In this document: piece by piece, positions 10,702 to 22,066 of the stretch
Numbering within the stretch: position 1 is the stretch's first letter
How the letters are laid out: every line of letters begins with the position of its first letter
Assembly (NCBI RefSeq): GCF_012489685.1
Contig: NC_080042.1
Coordinates: forward strand, 23,760,150 to 23,824,149
Source: Lotus japonicus
Lineage: Eukaryota; Streptophyta; Magnoliopsida; Fabales; Fabaceae
DNA: 64,000 bases
Direction: 5' to 3'
Translations under genes and position numbers: made by a program
Notes under the pieces: model-generated
Seen by the model: only the letters and a program-made list of their open reading frames with translations
Databases searched by the model: none
Told to the model about the DNA's origin: nothing

Positions 10702-10799
10702 CTGCAATGAGGCAGTTTGGGTCGTGTTCTTACGGAAGAGTTCCGTAAGGTTCTACGATGAGTGTCTAGGTTATAGACAATGTAATGCGAGTAACTCGA
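10702..10799 (+). repeat. Further hairpins downstream of the GGATGGA array
   Basis: CTGC/GCAG (10702-10715), CTTACGGAA/TTCCGTAAG with loop GAG (10729-10749, nine paired bases), GTCTA/TAGAC (10764-10778) and CGAG/CTCG near 10788. The spacer continues without coding similarity to the polypurine tract at 11109. Confidence 0.75.
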
Positions 10800-11108
10800 A
10801 CGACCTTACTAGTTATTTTTCTAATTGTCATCTTCTAGATATTAAGCCTGATCAACTTAATATTGGAAAATGGTGATAAGAATCTTAGTTGGTGTTGGAC
10901 TTTGAAAGGTACGTTAAGGAGAGACAGATTTCCTTTGTGGAAATGATGTGGAACCAGACCACAAGAGAAATCACGTAAAGACCCGAAAGATGAGACTAAG
11001 GACGATAACCTATGCGTCGAGACGACTGGAAATTCGTGGAAAGTATCAGAGTGCGCAGTGGAGGCATGGTGTTTCTTTCTATAGAAATTTCTAGGACGAA
11101 ACTATTTT

Positions 11109-11122
11109 AAGGAGGGTGGTAT
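11109..11122 (+). promoter_or_regulatory. Polypurine tract of element C
   Basis: AAGGAGGGTGGTAT lies directly before the LTR start TGTAAGACCC and follows the conserved tail CTAGGACGAAAC seen at the 3' end of such elements. It would prime plus-strand cDNA. Confidence 0.8.
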
Positions 11123-11382
11123 TGTAAGACCCTGTTTTAAGGCATATTATTTTAATAATAATATTAAATAATATTCTGGGAATTGTGTGTGTTATATGTG
11201 ATATGATGCCTTATAAATGACAACTATTTTATTAGGGACATTATTAGACCTTAATAATATCTAGATGACGATGTACTCGTCACTACGGTCGTTTTGACTG
11301 TAATATTGCTAGGGTTATTTTCCGACGACTTAGGTCAAAATTTGCCCGACAGCGGCGATGAGTTGGCGAATCGAGTCGATGA

Positions 11383-13491
11383 TGTAACACCCTCTAAACC
11401 CCACATAATAATATATCATAAATCAGAGTAAAATGCATAACACAGAGGGTGTCACACTTATTCTCCAGAAACATAAATCAAAACACCTGTCATGCTCATA
11501 ATAAATATATAAATTTTCCAACTTTAATGTCGCAACATCATATGCATAGCACAGCGGATTTATTTCAACTCCAAAATTTAACATAAAGAGAGTTCATAGG
11601 TAACTCTTAACATCAAGGTACAAAACTAAACGTTTCCCGGTGTTACATAACAGAGCATGACTCCCCTAACTAAACCGTAAATGAAAGACTAGCTCCTCCA
11701 ACTAACCCTCGCGAGAAGCTCCACTATCTTCGGTACCTGAGCGATGTCGCATAGAACATCATTCCAACAGAAGGGTGAGAACTCATATCATATGGATAAG
11801 CATAATAATAAATAATGTAAAAGCTTATCTATGCTCCACATAAATTACTCACATTCACTAACAAATAATAAATTATGTAATTTTAACATAATTAATCAAG
11901 TTCACAGTTATGGCAAATACTCCATAAATTATAGCTCAATTAGAACATATATAATAGTCTCTAATTACCACCACATAAAATCTATCCAAAAATATCACCA
12001 TAACACATATGACTCAAGTGAGACCCGTGCAAATGCCTTTGGTACCAAAGTTGTTATCCTTAGCGGTATCACCGCGTCCACTCCAGACAGATAACCACCA
12101 ATAAAGCCCTCGCTCTAGGCTTCAAAACCACTCCAGTTTTGGGACAAGTCACTAGCCTCCACGAGAACTAGCAAACATTGCCTCTTGACAACTATGCAGT
12201 GTATTGTGCAAAACTCAACTAACATATGCATATTCAGACCATCTCCAAGTCCTAATTATTTTAGCATATTCATCACCAGTTGCACAAAACACATATTACA
12301 TGTTATCAATTATACAACTTGCAATCACAACAACTTAGCATCTCAAACATAACATCAATTCAGAAACAACATCATATAATGATTATTAAAAATAGATGTA
12401 AATTAAATATAATTCATATATAACAGGTTCTGCAACTATTTCCTAAAGACTTGATTTCTCTCTAAGTTTTCCCAAAAACTCGCGACATGTTCATGCTCGC
12501 CATCTCGCGACATCTCACTGCACAACTCGCCATGTCGCGACATCTCACGACATCTCCCTACGCAACTCGCCATGTCGCTGAATAACTCGCCATGTCGCGA
12601 CATCTCACGACATCTCCCTACGCAACTCGCCATGTCGCGACATCTTCCTGCGCAACTCGCCATGTGCGCGCACCACACATCTAATGAACTATTAAACAGA
12701 TGTAAATTATCAAATATACTCAGAAAAATCTAATATTTTTATCATGGTTCCGTATACACGTTTTGTAAACCTCTATAAATTTTCAAGTCACAATTCAAAG
12801 TACAAAATCAGGAAAAATCGTACACTAACCGCAGTTCGTAAGAAACTGGACAGCTTAACCTATACTCACTAAAATATACATAACTCGAGCTACAGACGTC
12901 GGAATGACGTGAAACCAGTGACAAATGTTTTGTAACAGAAAAACCTACAACTTTTATGAAGACTACTTCTTCAAATTCGGCCATTAACATAGCACGAAAA
13001 AGGGTACAAGAGAACGTAAATTTCTGCGCATCATGCAAGCCTATCATCTACCCCCAAAATCATCTAAAAGCCAAACCCTAACTATTTCAATTTGGGAATT
13101 TTTGCAACCTAGGGTTCCTAAATCATGCTTTCTATCATTATCCACTATCATACCAATCCATAAAACATGAATTCAAACCCTTACCTCTTGTAGATCAGTT
13201 CTAAGTTTTCTCCTCTTTTCTCCTCTCCTTCTCTGCTTTCACGTGTTTCTTGTTCTGCTTCTCTTCTAATCCTTATTTTTTTTCTTTTTTTTTCTTTCTA
13301 TTTCACTCCTAACCCTTAAATAGCCATACAATGGGCCCCACTCTCAATTACTCACACTAAACCCTAAAACCTTATTTATCTATATCACATAATCACTTAA
13401 TTATCTAACAAAATCACTTAATTACCATATACCATAATACTAATTAAAATAAAATAATAAATAACCTAATAACAGAAAATGGGGTGTTACA
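11383..13491 (-). mobile_element. Solo LTR of family F (copy a), 2,109 bp
   Basis: Bounded by TGTAACACC and GGTGTTACA, with perfect 5-base target duplications GATGA (11378-11382 and 13492-13496). The C LTR continues on both sides. Read on the minus strand, its first 400-800 bases match the F LTRs at 31132 and 33598 (CACCCCATTTTC start, GTGGGGCCCATT). There is no internal region, so this is a solo LTR left by LTR-LTR recombination. It carries a hairpin at 12123-12141 (CAAAAC/GTTTTG around CACTCCA) equivalent to one in copy c. Confidence 0.92.
12484..12668. repeat. Minisatellite with palindromic core ATGTCGCGACAT
   Basis: Repeats of CTCGCCATGTCGCGACATCT alternate with CACGACATCTCCCTACGCAA. The 12-base core ATGTCGCGACAT is its own reverse complement. 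The array is inside the F solo LTR. An 80-codon minus-strand frame across it is only repeat translation. Confidence 0.88.
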
Positions 13492-14548
13492 GATGAGGAC
13501 GATTTCGTGGGCCACACCTCATGGGGAGGTGCTGGATATATTTCTAAAATACTCCATGAGAGAATATTCCTTTCTTCTATTTTTGAGAGTTTTATTTAAA
13601 TAACATGAGTTTTTATTCAAATAAAATGTATTTAATTATTTTAAAACCTATGATTTATTAAATAAACATTTTCAAAATTATTTTCTAGAGCATTTATGAG
13701 GGCTGGTCGAATATTTGGAGGGAGGAAGGAGGAAGTGGTTTTTGAATTTCAAATTAGGGTTTTTATGGTGCATTAAGAAGGGATTTTTTGTGATTTATGC
13801 ACCTAATCACCTAAAAACAACCTTGTTTTGTGTTTGATTGTTTTCTTGAGTGAAAGTGATCATAGTAGTATGTGGTGGGCGGCCAAGCTTGGAGAAGGAG
13901 GAGGGAAGGTGGTTTTCTTTCTTTTCCACTTAATGGCTAGTCTTTATGAAGGAGCAAATCAAGGGCTTGATTCCTTTGACTCATTGAATGGGGGACTTGA
14001 GTGGGAGTTTTCAAAACTTTAAAGGGCCTTGGCAGAACTGATTTAAAGAATTAAGGATTGGTTTTTGAACTTTCAAGAGTTTTGGTTTTAAATGGTTTTG
14101 TTAAGAGGGTTTAATTAGGAAAACTTTTGAAAAACCCTAGTTATGTGTGCGTGTGGCCGCCGGCCATCTATAGAGAGAGGAGGGGAGTTTCTATTTTTCT
14201 TTTCAAGCCAAGGGAGTGTTGGAGATAGAGAACCACAAAACACTTCTACATTCACAAACTCCATACACAAAAAGAAGGATTCCACGTGAAAGAGGCTAGG
14301 AAAAGAAGGTTTTGGGCGTGAAGAAGGCAAGGGGGAGGAAGGATTTGCGAGAGGCTCAAGAACAAGGGGAGGATTCGAGACTCACCACCATCATCCATCT
14401 TCCTTTTTTCTCAAATCTTGAAAAAGGTGAGGGTTTTTCCGGTCTAGGGTAGAGTCTAGGCTATGTGCTTCATGATTCTTGTCTTATGAGTGCAAAATTT
14501 GGTATGATTGATGATAGATGATCTCTCCAACATGTGAAACTTTTATAT

Positions 14549-15477
14549 TGTTGTTCCTTTGTTCATGATTGTCTACATTTTAGCTAAGTGTGTTTTTGCC
14601 AACATGTCGGACACGATGTTGTATCATCTTGACTAAGACATGTGTCCCTGCGGATCTGATATGAGTTGGCTAAGTTATCTGTGAAGCTTTGGATTAATTA
14701 CGTGGTATTCAAGTTAGGGTTTTGTGGGAAGCTTCTGTGTGCCGTCCAAGGAATATATCAAGTGTAATCAAATCGGTTTCAAGGGATTTAATTTGAGATA
14801 TTTGTGGAAGTTTTTATCTGCAACTGAAACGCATCTTTTGAAGATTTTATGCAGATTTGTTTCATTAACAACTTCCTGTTTTATGTGGTTTCTTTGCTCG
14901 CCCAAGCCCATCGAAGACAAGGCATGGACGACTGCTACTTAAGAAGACCTACACCTAGTTGCTAGGGTGTGGCTTCGTGTTGAGTGAATTAGGGTTTACT
15001 CTTGTTAGTTCCCACTTGTATTGTTCTCTTAGCAGCCTTATGCCCTTATGTCATTGTTCCAAGCTGAGAGTTGTTTTGTGAGTTGTTTGATCTTGAGATC
15101 GTCTTTATTCTTGTTGTAAGAGATTAATCATTGTGGCAGTGATTGTGTGTGAGAAAGTGAGAGGGGCTCTCATACTTAGGGGGAGGACTAAGTAATAAGC
15201 CATGAGTAGAGATAGGTAGAAAAGGTAGTTGAACTAGGGCAGTTCTTGTGAGACCTTTTGTGTACAATTTCTCTATAATAGTGGATTATATTTCTCGGGT
15301 GAAAATCCTCCAGGCGTAGGTGATATTGCACCGAACTGGGTTAACAATTCTTTGTGTTCTTCCTTAATATTTTGCTGCTTAATACTGTGTTGAACTTGTG
15401 ATTTATCTGTTGTACGTTGTGCAAGATGTCTTAGACATTTGGTATGATATTTGTCCTGTGCGTGAACCAGAATTTCA
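14549..15477 (+). repeat. 5' LTR of the copia element
   Basis: 929 bases, TGTTGTTCC to AGAATTTCA. It matches 23672-24600 along its whole length. Confidence 0.93.
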
Positions 15478-15480
15478 ATT

Positions 15481-15492
15481 TGCATCAGAGCA
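15481..15492 (+). promoter_or_regulatory. Degenerate primer binding site of the copia element
   Basis: TGCATCAGAGCA, three bases after the 5' LTR. It matches the initiator tRNA-Met complement except near the start. Confidence 0.65.
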
Positions 15493-16065
15493 GGCACCCT
15501 ATTCTATTGGGGTGAGTTCCAGGGAATATGTATTCTGGTTTCATGGACAACATTAAAGAAGGAGGATCACTCCTTAGGCCACCTTTATTGGATGGTACCA
15601 ACTATGATTATTGGAAGGCTCGTATGGTTGCTTTTCTTAAATCTATGGACAACAAAACATGGAAAGCAATTGTGAAAGGTTGGAAACATCCAGTGGTAGT
15701 ATCTAAAGAAGGAACATCAACATAAGAACTGAAGCCCGAAGAAGAGTGGACAAAAGAAGAAGATGTAGAAGCTCTTGGAAACTCCAAAGCCTTGAATGTT
15801 ATTTTCAATGGGGTAGACAGGAATATGTTTAGGCTAATCAACACATGCACTGTGGCTAAGGGGGCATGGGAGATTCTCAAGACTGCTCATGAAGGCACAT
15901 CAAGAGTTCGAATGTTAAGACTTCAGTTGCTCACAACCCAGTTTGAAAATCTTGGAATGAAGGAATATGAATCCACCTCTGACTTTCATATATGCTTGCA
16001 TGATCTAGCCAACACATCCTTTGCGTTAGGAGAACAAATGTCTGAAGAAAAGTTGCCTGAAGGTC

Positions 16066-16236
16066 TTTTCCCTGAAATCTCTGTTCAAGGTGGGGGTCGG
16101 GTAGTATTAGCTTTAGTGGGTTTTCTTCAGTTGTATATTTCGTTGCTTGTTACTTTTCTTTCATCATCTTCCTCTTTGTATTGGGTTGACGTACCCCTTG
16201 TACTTCTCTTCAATATATTTTTTGGCTTAACAAAAA
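16066..16236 (+). mobile_element. 5'-truncated LINE 3' end inserted in gag
   Basis: About 165 bases interrupt gag between the codons for L-P-E and M-K-V-T. The insert ends with TTGTACTTCTCTTCAATATA and TTTTTTGGCTTAACAAAAAA, typical of the 3' end of plant LINEs, followed directly by gag. A few gag codons are missing on the left side. I see no clear target duplication. Confidence 0.7.
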
Positions 16237-17583
16237 AAAGATGAAAGTTACTGCCATTGAAGAAACTCAAGACATCAACAACATCAAGGTTGATGAACTC
16301 ATTGGGTCTTTACAAACATTCGAGATGTCTCTCAATGACAAATCAAATCAGAAGAAGAAAAGTATAGCATTTGTGTCCAACGCTGAAGAAGATGAAGTTC
16401 AGAGTGAGAAGGATACTGGTGAAAGTATTTCAGAAGCTATAGCAGTTCTTGGTAGAAATTTGAACAAATTTTTGAAGAGATTTGACGAAATGTCAAGGAA
16501 AACTGTTCAGGACAAGTCGCTCGACATTACCTAGAACTTTGATTTTCAATGCAGAGGCAAGGATGAAGAGAAATCTAGCAAAGGCAGAGGGGTCCAGTGT
16601 CTTGAATGTGAAGGGTATGGTCATATCAAAGCAGAATGTCCAACGTTTTTGAAGAAACAAGGAAAGGGGATGATGGTCACGTGGTCTGATGAAGATTCTG
16701 AAGGAGATAAAACTAGAAATCAAGTCTTGGGACTTACTGTGAAATACAATTCTGATACTGAGTCCAGTGATGGAGAAATTTTAGAAGACGAACTCGCTGA
16801 AACATATAAGCTGTTATTCAAGAATTGGCAAAAAGCATGTGACTATGGTAAGAAGCTGGAGAGAACTGTCAAAGGTCTTGAAAATGAAAAACATAATCTG
16901 CTGGATATCAATAACAATCTTCAGGAGGAAGTAACTGTGTTGAAGTCAATACTTGAAGGTATGATAAAATATGTACGTATGCTAAACAATGGAAGTGATA
17001 TGTTGGATCAGATATTAGAGACAAGAAATATGGCTAAGGATATGAAGGGTTTAGGATATGATAGTGAACCTGCACCAGAAGAAAGCAAAGAAGTCATTCA
17101 CAAGTTTGTTCCTGCAGAAAGGAAAACTGAGTTCCGGATGTCAAACCGGATGTTTCAACATAGTGTAAATCATGTGTACCCACAAATATCATATACTTAC
17201 CCACAAGTCAAGAAGGCAAAGAACACAAGCTGGAGATGTCATCATTGTGGAAGATATGGACATATAAGGCCTTATTGTTACTGATTGTATGGATTTCCTC
17301 AGGGACATGATCAACCAAGGATCAATTCACAGATTGTTCAAGTAAGGAAAGAGTGGAAACCAAGAGGGCTTGAAGAGAAAAAGAAGAAAAAGATTGTGAA
17401 GGCTACTACTCATTTTCCTAGGACCAACAAAGATGTTGCTGCTGTACTAGATAGGAAGGAAGGAAAGAAGGAGAATCTACACACCAAGACAAGATCTCTG
17501 AAATGGAAGAAAGTTTATGTTAATGATTCAGAGACAAATGTTGAACCAGATGTGCAGGACATTGTGTCCTCTCCTAGAGAAAA

Positions 17584-18458
17584 TGTAATTCAGGTTCCCT
17601 GTAGTACGAATGTCCTGCACGATGCTGGGACAATGGGTTCGACAATCGCTTAACAGTAAAACAGTAACTTAAAACAGAAACAACAAAACACAGGAATTGT
17701 TAACCCAGTTCAGTGAAAAACTTTCACCTACGTCTGGAGGGTTTGCACCCAAAGATAGGAAATCCACTATCTCAAGATTCAGGAATTACAGACACTCATG
17801 AACACCACAGTTCATAGTTCACTTCCTAATCTACCCAGTGTATTTCTACTTAGAATCTCAACCTAAGTACGAGAGCCCCTCTCACTTTCTCTCAATCACT
17901 GCCACAGTGATTGGTGAACACAATCAACAATAAGAGTTTGAAAGTAATCAAACACACAGAACCCTTCTTTGCTTTATTGAATCAGTGAGCAAAGAGGATT
18001 CACAACTAACAAAGGACAAAGCACAATCACAAATCCTAAAACACTTGATCTCTCTCTATAGCTTCGAAAGTCTTCAAGTTTTATGCCTTCATCCTTTTAT
18101 AGACTTCAGCAGCGGCAGCATGGGCTCAAGGGTAGCATGGGCTGAAGTAACAGATTGCAGCAACAGCAATTCAAAACGCAATCTTGATAGATCTTGTTAC
18201 TTATTGCACAAGAAAAGATAGAAACCAATCTTTTAACAAAGATTGTTTCAACAAATAACAACCCATAAATAAAACCCTTCTGGAATAACTACTTGACCCT
18301 CAAGTAACACAGAAAACATATCTTCAAATAATCTTCAAAGGGCCCATAACAGAAACTCAAGCTGAGGACTGATGCTCTAGCTTCACATAATCAGATGCCA
18401 CGGCATCTGCTTTGACAATTGGTTGTTTTGACAAAATGCAAGACAACATGTACCAACA
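17584..18458 (-). mobile_element. Solo LTR of a related copia (875 bp)
   Basis: Plus-strand ends TGTAATTCAG and GTACCAACA; target duplications GAAAA at 17579-17583 and 18459-18463. It is nearly identical to the LTR at 22067-22942, whose orientation is set by the minus-strand gag next to it. Removing it with one target duplication leaves the host gag frame continuous across the site. Confidence 0.9.
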
Positions 18459-18463
18459 GAAAA

Positions 18464-19053
18464 GGTTAGTGGCAAGAGAGCTCCTGTGAATGTTCCCCCT
18501 ATTCCTCTGGATAATGTGCCATTCCATCCTGAAGCAAGTGTTCAGAAGTGGAAATATGTTTGTCAGTAAAAGATTGCCTGCGAGAAAGAGTGTAGTCAAG
18601 AAGCTCAGGAGTGCAAGGAGATCATGGATTTTTTTCCTGATGTTGGGTTGTAATATCTCTATGACCATCTCCTATGTGTACTGTTATAAGTACTTATTTT
18701 GGCTATTGTGGTCAGCACTAATGGGTTTGGTTTTTGACTCGTTCAAGTGTTCTTGCGTGAAGCACCTTTGTCAAATTGTCCTAATAAGGAGGAGTAATAG
18801 TATGTGTAGTTTCTGCTGCTGTGTTTGTGTCTGTGGTAGCATCTTGCTACTGTGACGAGGTTAGTCGGTTAGCTGCTACTGCAAAGAGGTTAGTCGGTTA
18901 GCTGTGGTTGTTTTCTAGCAGCATCTTGCTGCTTATGATGTGCAAAGTGTGTGATCTGTTGTGCTGAACTCTGATCTGGTTGTTACTGCATTTGGACGGG
19001 TATCTGCAGTATGGTTGAGAGATTGGTTTTGTGCATAGCTGCTGCAAATATCT
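18464..19053 (+). repeat. Copia post-gag segment, copy 1 of a direct duplication
   Basis: Matches 22948-23545 in the same orientation. Together with the adjacent LTRs the duplicated unit is about 1.47 kb (17584-19053 and 22067-23545). Apart from the first 170 bases it looks non-coding, with CTGCTGC and GTTAGTCGGTTAGCTG words. At about 19053 it changes abruptly to minus-strand integrase sequence. Confidence 0.85.
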
Positions 19054-20177
19054 ATGTTTGTGGTCATTCAAATTTGTTTCTTCCTTCTTACTTGGTTCAT
19101 CATCCATAGTCACATTCACAGATTCCATCATGGTCCTTGTGCGAGAATTATAAACTCTATAAGCTTTGCTGTTCATAGAATACCCCATGAAAATCCCTTC
19201 ATCACTCCTTGGATCATGCTTCCTCCTAGGATCACGATTTGCAAGAATATAACATTTACTTCCAAATATGTGAAAGTATTTTACAGAAGGCTTTCTACCT
19301 TTCCATAGCTCATACTGTGTAGAGGATGTCCCTGCCCTAATGGTGACCCTATTATGTATGTAACATGCAGTGCTCATAGCTTCGGCCCCGAACTGGTGTG
19401 GAATCTTCTTAGCATGTAACATTACTCTTGCTGATTCCTGGAGAGTTCTATTTTTTTTCTTTCAACAATTCCATTCTGCTGTGGAGTGATGGGGGCAGAA
19501 AACTCATGACTGATACCTCCTGTTCCACAGAACTCCAAAAATTTTGAGTTCTCAAACTCCCTTCCATGATCACTTCTGATTCTCACAATCACATAGTTCT
19601 TCTCATTCTGAAGTCTCAAGCATAGGTTCTTGAATATTTCAAAAGTCTCTGATTTTTCTCTCATAAATTCAACCCATGTATACCTTGAAAAATCATCTAC
19701 ACAGACAAACACATACCTTTTTCCTCCCAAGCTTTCAACCTGCATGGGACCCATAAGATCCATGTAGTTGAGATGTCCTAGTCTTTGATGCCATACATTC
19801 ACCTCATCTTCCTTGGTTATCAAACATCTAGAAACATGAGCTCTTTCCTCTGATGTCCACATGTAACAATTGTCTTTTGATCTGACTCCTCTCATCACAA
19901 TTTTGTCATCATCAGTGGTCACAACACATTCTATTTTATTGAACTTCACATCAAACCCTTGGTCACAAAGTTGGCTTATGCTGAACAGATTTGCAGTTAA
20001 ACCATTGACAAGTAACACATTATTCAAGTTAGGAGATTCTGTGCTAACAAGCTTTCCTACTCCCTTGATCTTTCCTTTAGCTCCATCTCCAAAAGTAACA
20101 TAGTTGGTGGAGTGACTTCTGATGTCTTGTAAGAAGCTATTATTCCCTGTCATGTGCTTTGAGCAGCCACTATCAAA
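19054..20177 (-). pseudogene. pol: Copia Pol fragment: protease, GAG-pre-integrase, integrase
   Basis: Starts with the protease motif Y-F-D-S-G-C-S-K-H-M-T-G, whose preceding tryptophan codon is a TGA stop. It continues through the GAG-pre-integrase motif VWHQRLGHLN near 19800. A deletion then joins directly to the integrase core (MDLMGPM, RSDHGREF, ITPQQNGIVERK: the first Asp, second Asp and Glu of the catalytic triad). A frameshift at about 19422 is followed by HIFGSKCYILANRD and YRVYNSRTRTMMES. The frame then runs into host copia sequence near 19053. Reverse transcriptase and RNase H are absent. Confidence 0.87.
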
Positions 20178-20180
20178 ATA

Positions 20181-22016
20181 TCAATCTTCCTTTGATGATG
20201 CTCTGAAAGATGTGTAGGCTACCTCACATCTGACTTCACCCTTGGGCTTCCATTGCTTCCTCATTTGAATAGGCTTTGAAGACTTGATATTACTGAGCAT
20301 CTGAGGATAGCCATATAACTTGAAACAATAGGGCTTTATATGACCATTCCTACCACAGTAGTGACACTTCCAAGGTACAGTTTTGCCAAACTTAAGCTGG
20401 GGGTTCACATGCTGAGGCACATGTCGGGGCAATGGATCTGGCAACTGATAATTCTTGGGCTTCTTGAATTCAGTTTGTTTTGTAGCAGAAACAAATTTCT
20501 TTGATCCTTTCTGATCTTCTTTGTTTGTTGTCCTGTAGTCAAAACCAATTCCCTTCAAACTCCCTCCTTGCTTGCTAGTTTCTTTCAGAATTTCATCAAG
20601 CATATCAGAACCACTGTTCAACATTCTAACAGATTTGTGAGTAGCTTCAAGCTTTCTTGTCAGAGTTTCCACTTCCTCTTGAAGTCTTGCATTAATCAAC
20701 ATTAGGTTAGCCTTTTCCATAATGTCAGCCTTATTAAACTTACTTTGCCATTCCTCCAGATCTTCCTTGAGCTTTGTGCTAGGCTCTTTCAGTCTTTCAT
20801 TCTGAGAAACAAGTTGTTCTATCTCACTTTGCTTTTTTCTCACAAGTTTACATGCTTCTTCCCACTTGTTATGCAGCAGCTTGTAAGTCTCAGCTAGTTC
20901 CTCATCTGAGATGTCCTCATCACTTATCTCAGACTCATAAATGGTTCCAGAAAAAACATTAACTTTGTTTGCAGATATCTCATCCTCATCTTCAGTGTCT
21001 TCATCTGACCAAGTTACCATCATACCTTTCTTTTGCTTCTTTAGATAGGTGGCACATTCAGATCTGATGTGGCCATATCCTTCACATTCATGACATTGCA
21101 CTCATTTGTTCTAACCAGATCTTTCTTCTTCCTTGGTCTTCCTCTGTGAATTAGAAAACTTGGGTTTGTTGTCGAACTTCATGTCCTTGACACTAGGCAT
21201 GGTTCTTTTGTCAATCTTTCTCAATGCTCTGTTGAATTTTTTTGCTAGCATAGCCAGAGCCTCAGAAAGATTTTCACCCTCACAGTCTTCATCATCACCT
21301 TCATCAGTGTTAGACACAAAAGTAATACTCTTATTCTTCTTTTCAGACTTCCCACTCAGTTTCAACTCAAATGTCTGCAAAGAGCCAATAAGTTCATCAA
21401 CCTTCATTTTCTCAATGTCTTGAGCCTCCTCAATTGCAATGGCTTTCATAGCAAATTTCTGGGGAAGAGATCTCAAGATCTTCCTTACAAGCTTCTCACC
21501 TGACATAGGTTCTCCCAAAGCAAATGAAGCATTAGACAAGTGACGGACACGCATGTGGAATTCTGAGATAGTCTCTTCATCAGTCATCATCGAATTTTCA
21601 AATTGAGTGGTAAGCATCTGAAGTCTTGACATCCTTACTCGAGTAGTTCCTTCATGTGCAGTCTTCAGAATTTCCCAAGCATCCTTTTCCACAGTACACG
21701 TATTGATCAGCCTAAACATATTCTTGTCAACTCCATTAAAGATAGCATTTTGAGCCTTTGAGTTTCCAAGAGCAGCTTCATCTTCAACACTAGTCCATTC
21801 CTCTTCAGGTTTCTCCACAACAGTGGTAGAGGTGCCTTCAACCTGAGGCTTAGTGGGGTGCTTCCAACCCTTAACAATAGCTTTCAGAGTCTTGTTGTCA
21901 ATTGACTTGAGAAAGGTTGTCATGCGAACCTTCCAGTAGTCATAGTTAGTACCATCCAGAATGGGTGGCCTATTGACTGATCCTCCCTCCTTGTTATCCA
22001 TGAGAACTTGAATCAA
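20181..22016 (-). pseudogene. gag: Copia Gag of the minus-strand copy
   Basis: Same family as the plus-strand gag at 15543. The N-terminal part (301 codons, 22016-21111) carries RPPILDGTNYDYWK and NMFRLINTCTVEKDAWEIL. Two in-frame stops lie near 21105. The frame then goes on for 306 codons with zinc knuckles CHECEGYGHIRSEC and CHYCGRNGHIKPYC and a Glu/Lys-rich, probably coiled-coil stretch between them. A further stop at the gag-protease junction (20181) is next to the D-S-G protease start. Confidence 0.88.
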
Positions 22017-22066
22017 ACTCCCTGGAGCTCACCCAACCAGAACAGGGTGCTTGCTCTGATGCCAAT

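Larger units (their letters stand above)
15543..18640 (+). pseudogene. gag: Copia Gag with C-terminal tail domain (several stops, two insertions)
   Basis: Structural protein of a legume-type copia element. The start is placed at ATG 15543 by analogy with the minus-strand copy (M-D-N-K-E-G-G). Readable parts are GTNYDYWKARMVAFL, MFRLINTCTVAKGAWEILK, and zinc knuckles at 16598-16639 (CLECEGYGHIKAEC) and 17237-17278 (CHHCGRYGHIRPYC). Nonsense codons are at 15723, 16532 and 17282. A LINE tail interrupts it at about 16066-16236. After the second knuckle the frame runs on, with no protease, to 17583. Skipping the solo LTR and its target duplication, it resumes in phase at 18464 with a tail (KRAPVNVPPIPLDN, SVQKWKYV) that I associate with a separate conserved domain found in legume transposon proteins. 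A stop follows soon after that. Confidence 0.82.

Noticed and set aside
10223..10707. Minus-strand ORFs with repeated DGSIHH peptides
   Set aside because: Translation of the GGATGGA minisatellite; no domain.
18490..18855. 121-codon ORF with many hydrophobic residues (also 22974-23339)
   Set aside because: It is out of frame with the copia tail domain, and the repetition comes from the 1.47-kb duplication.
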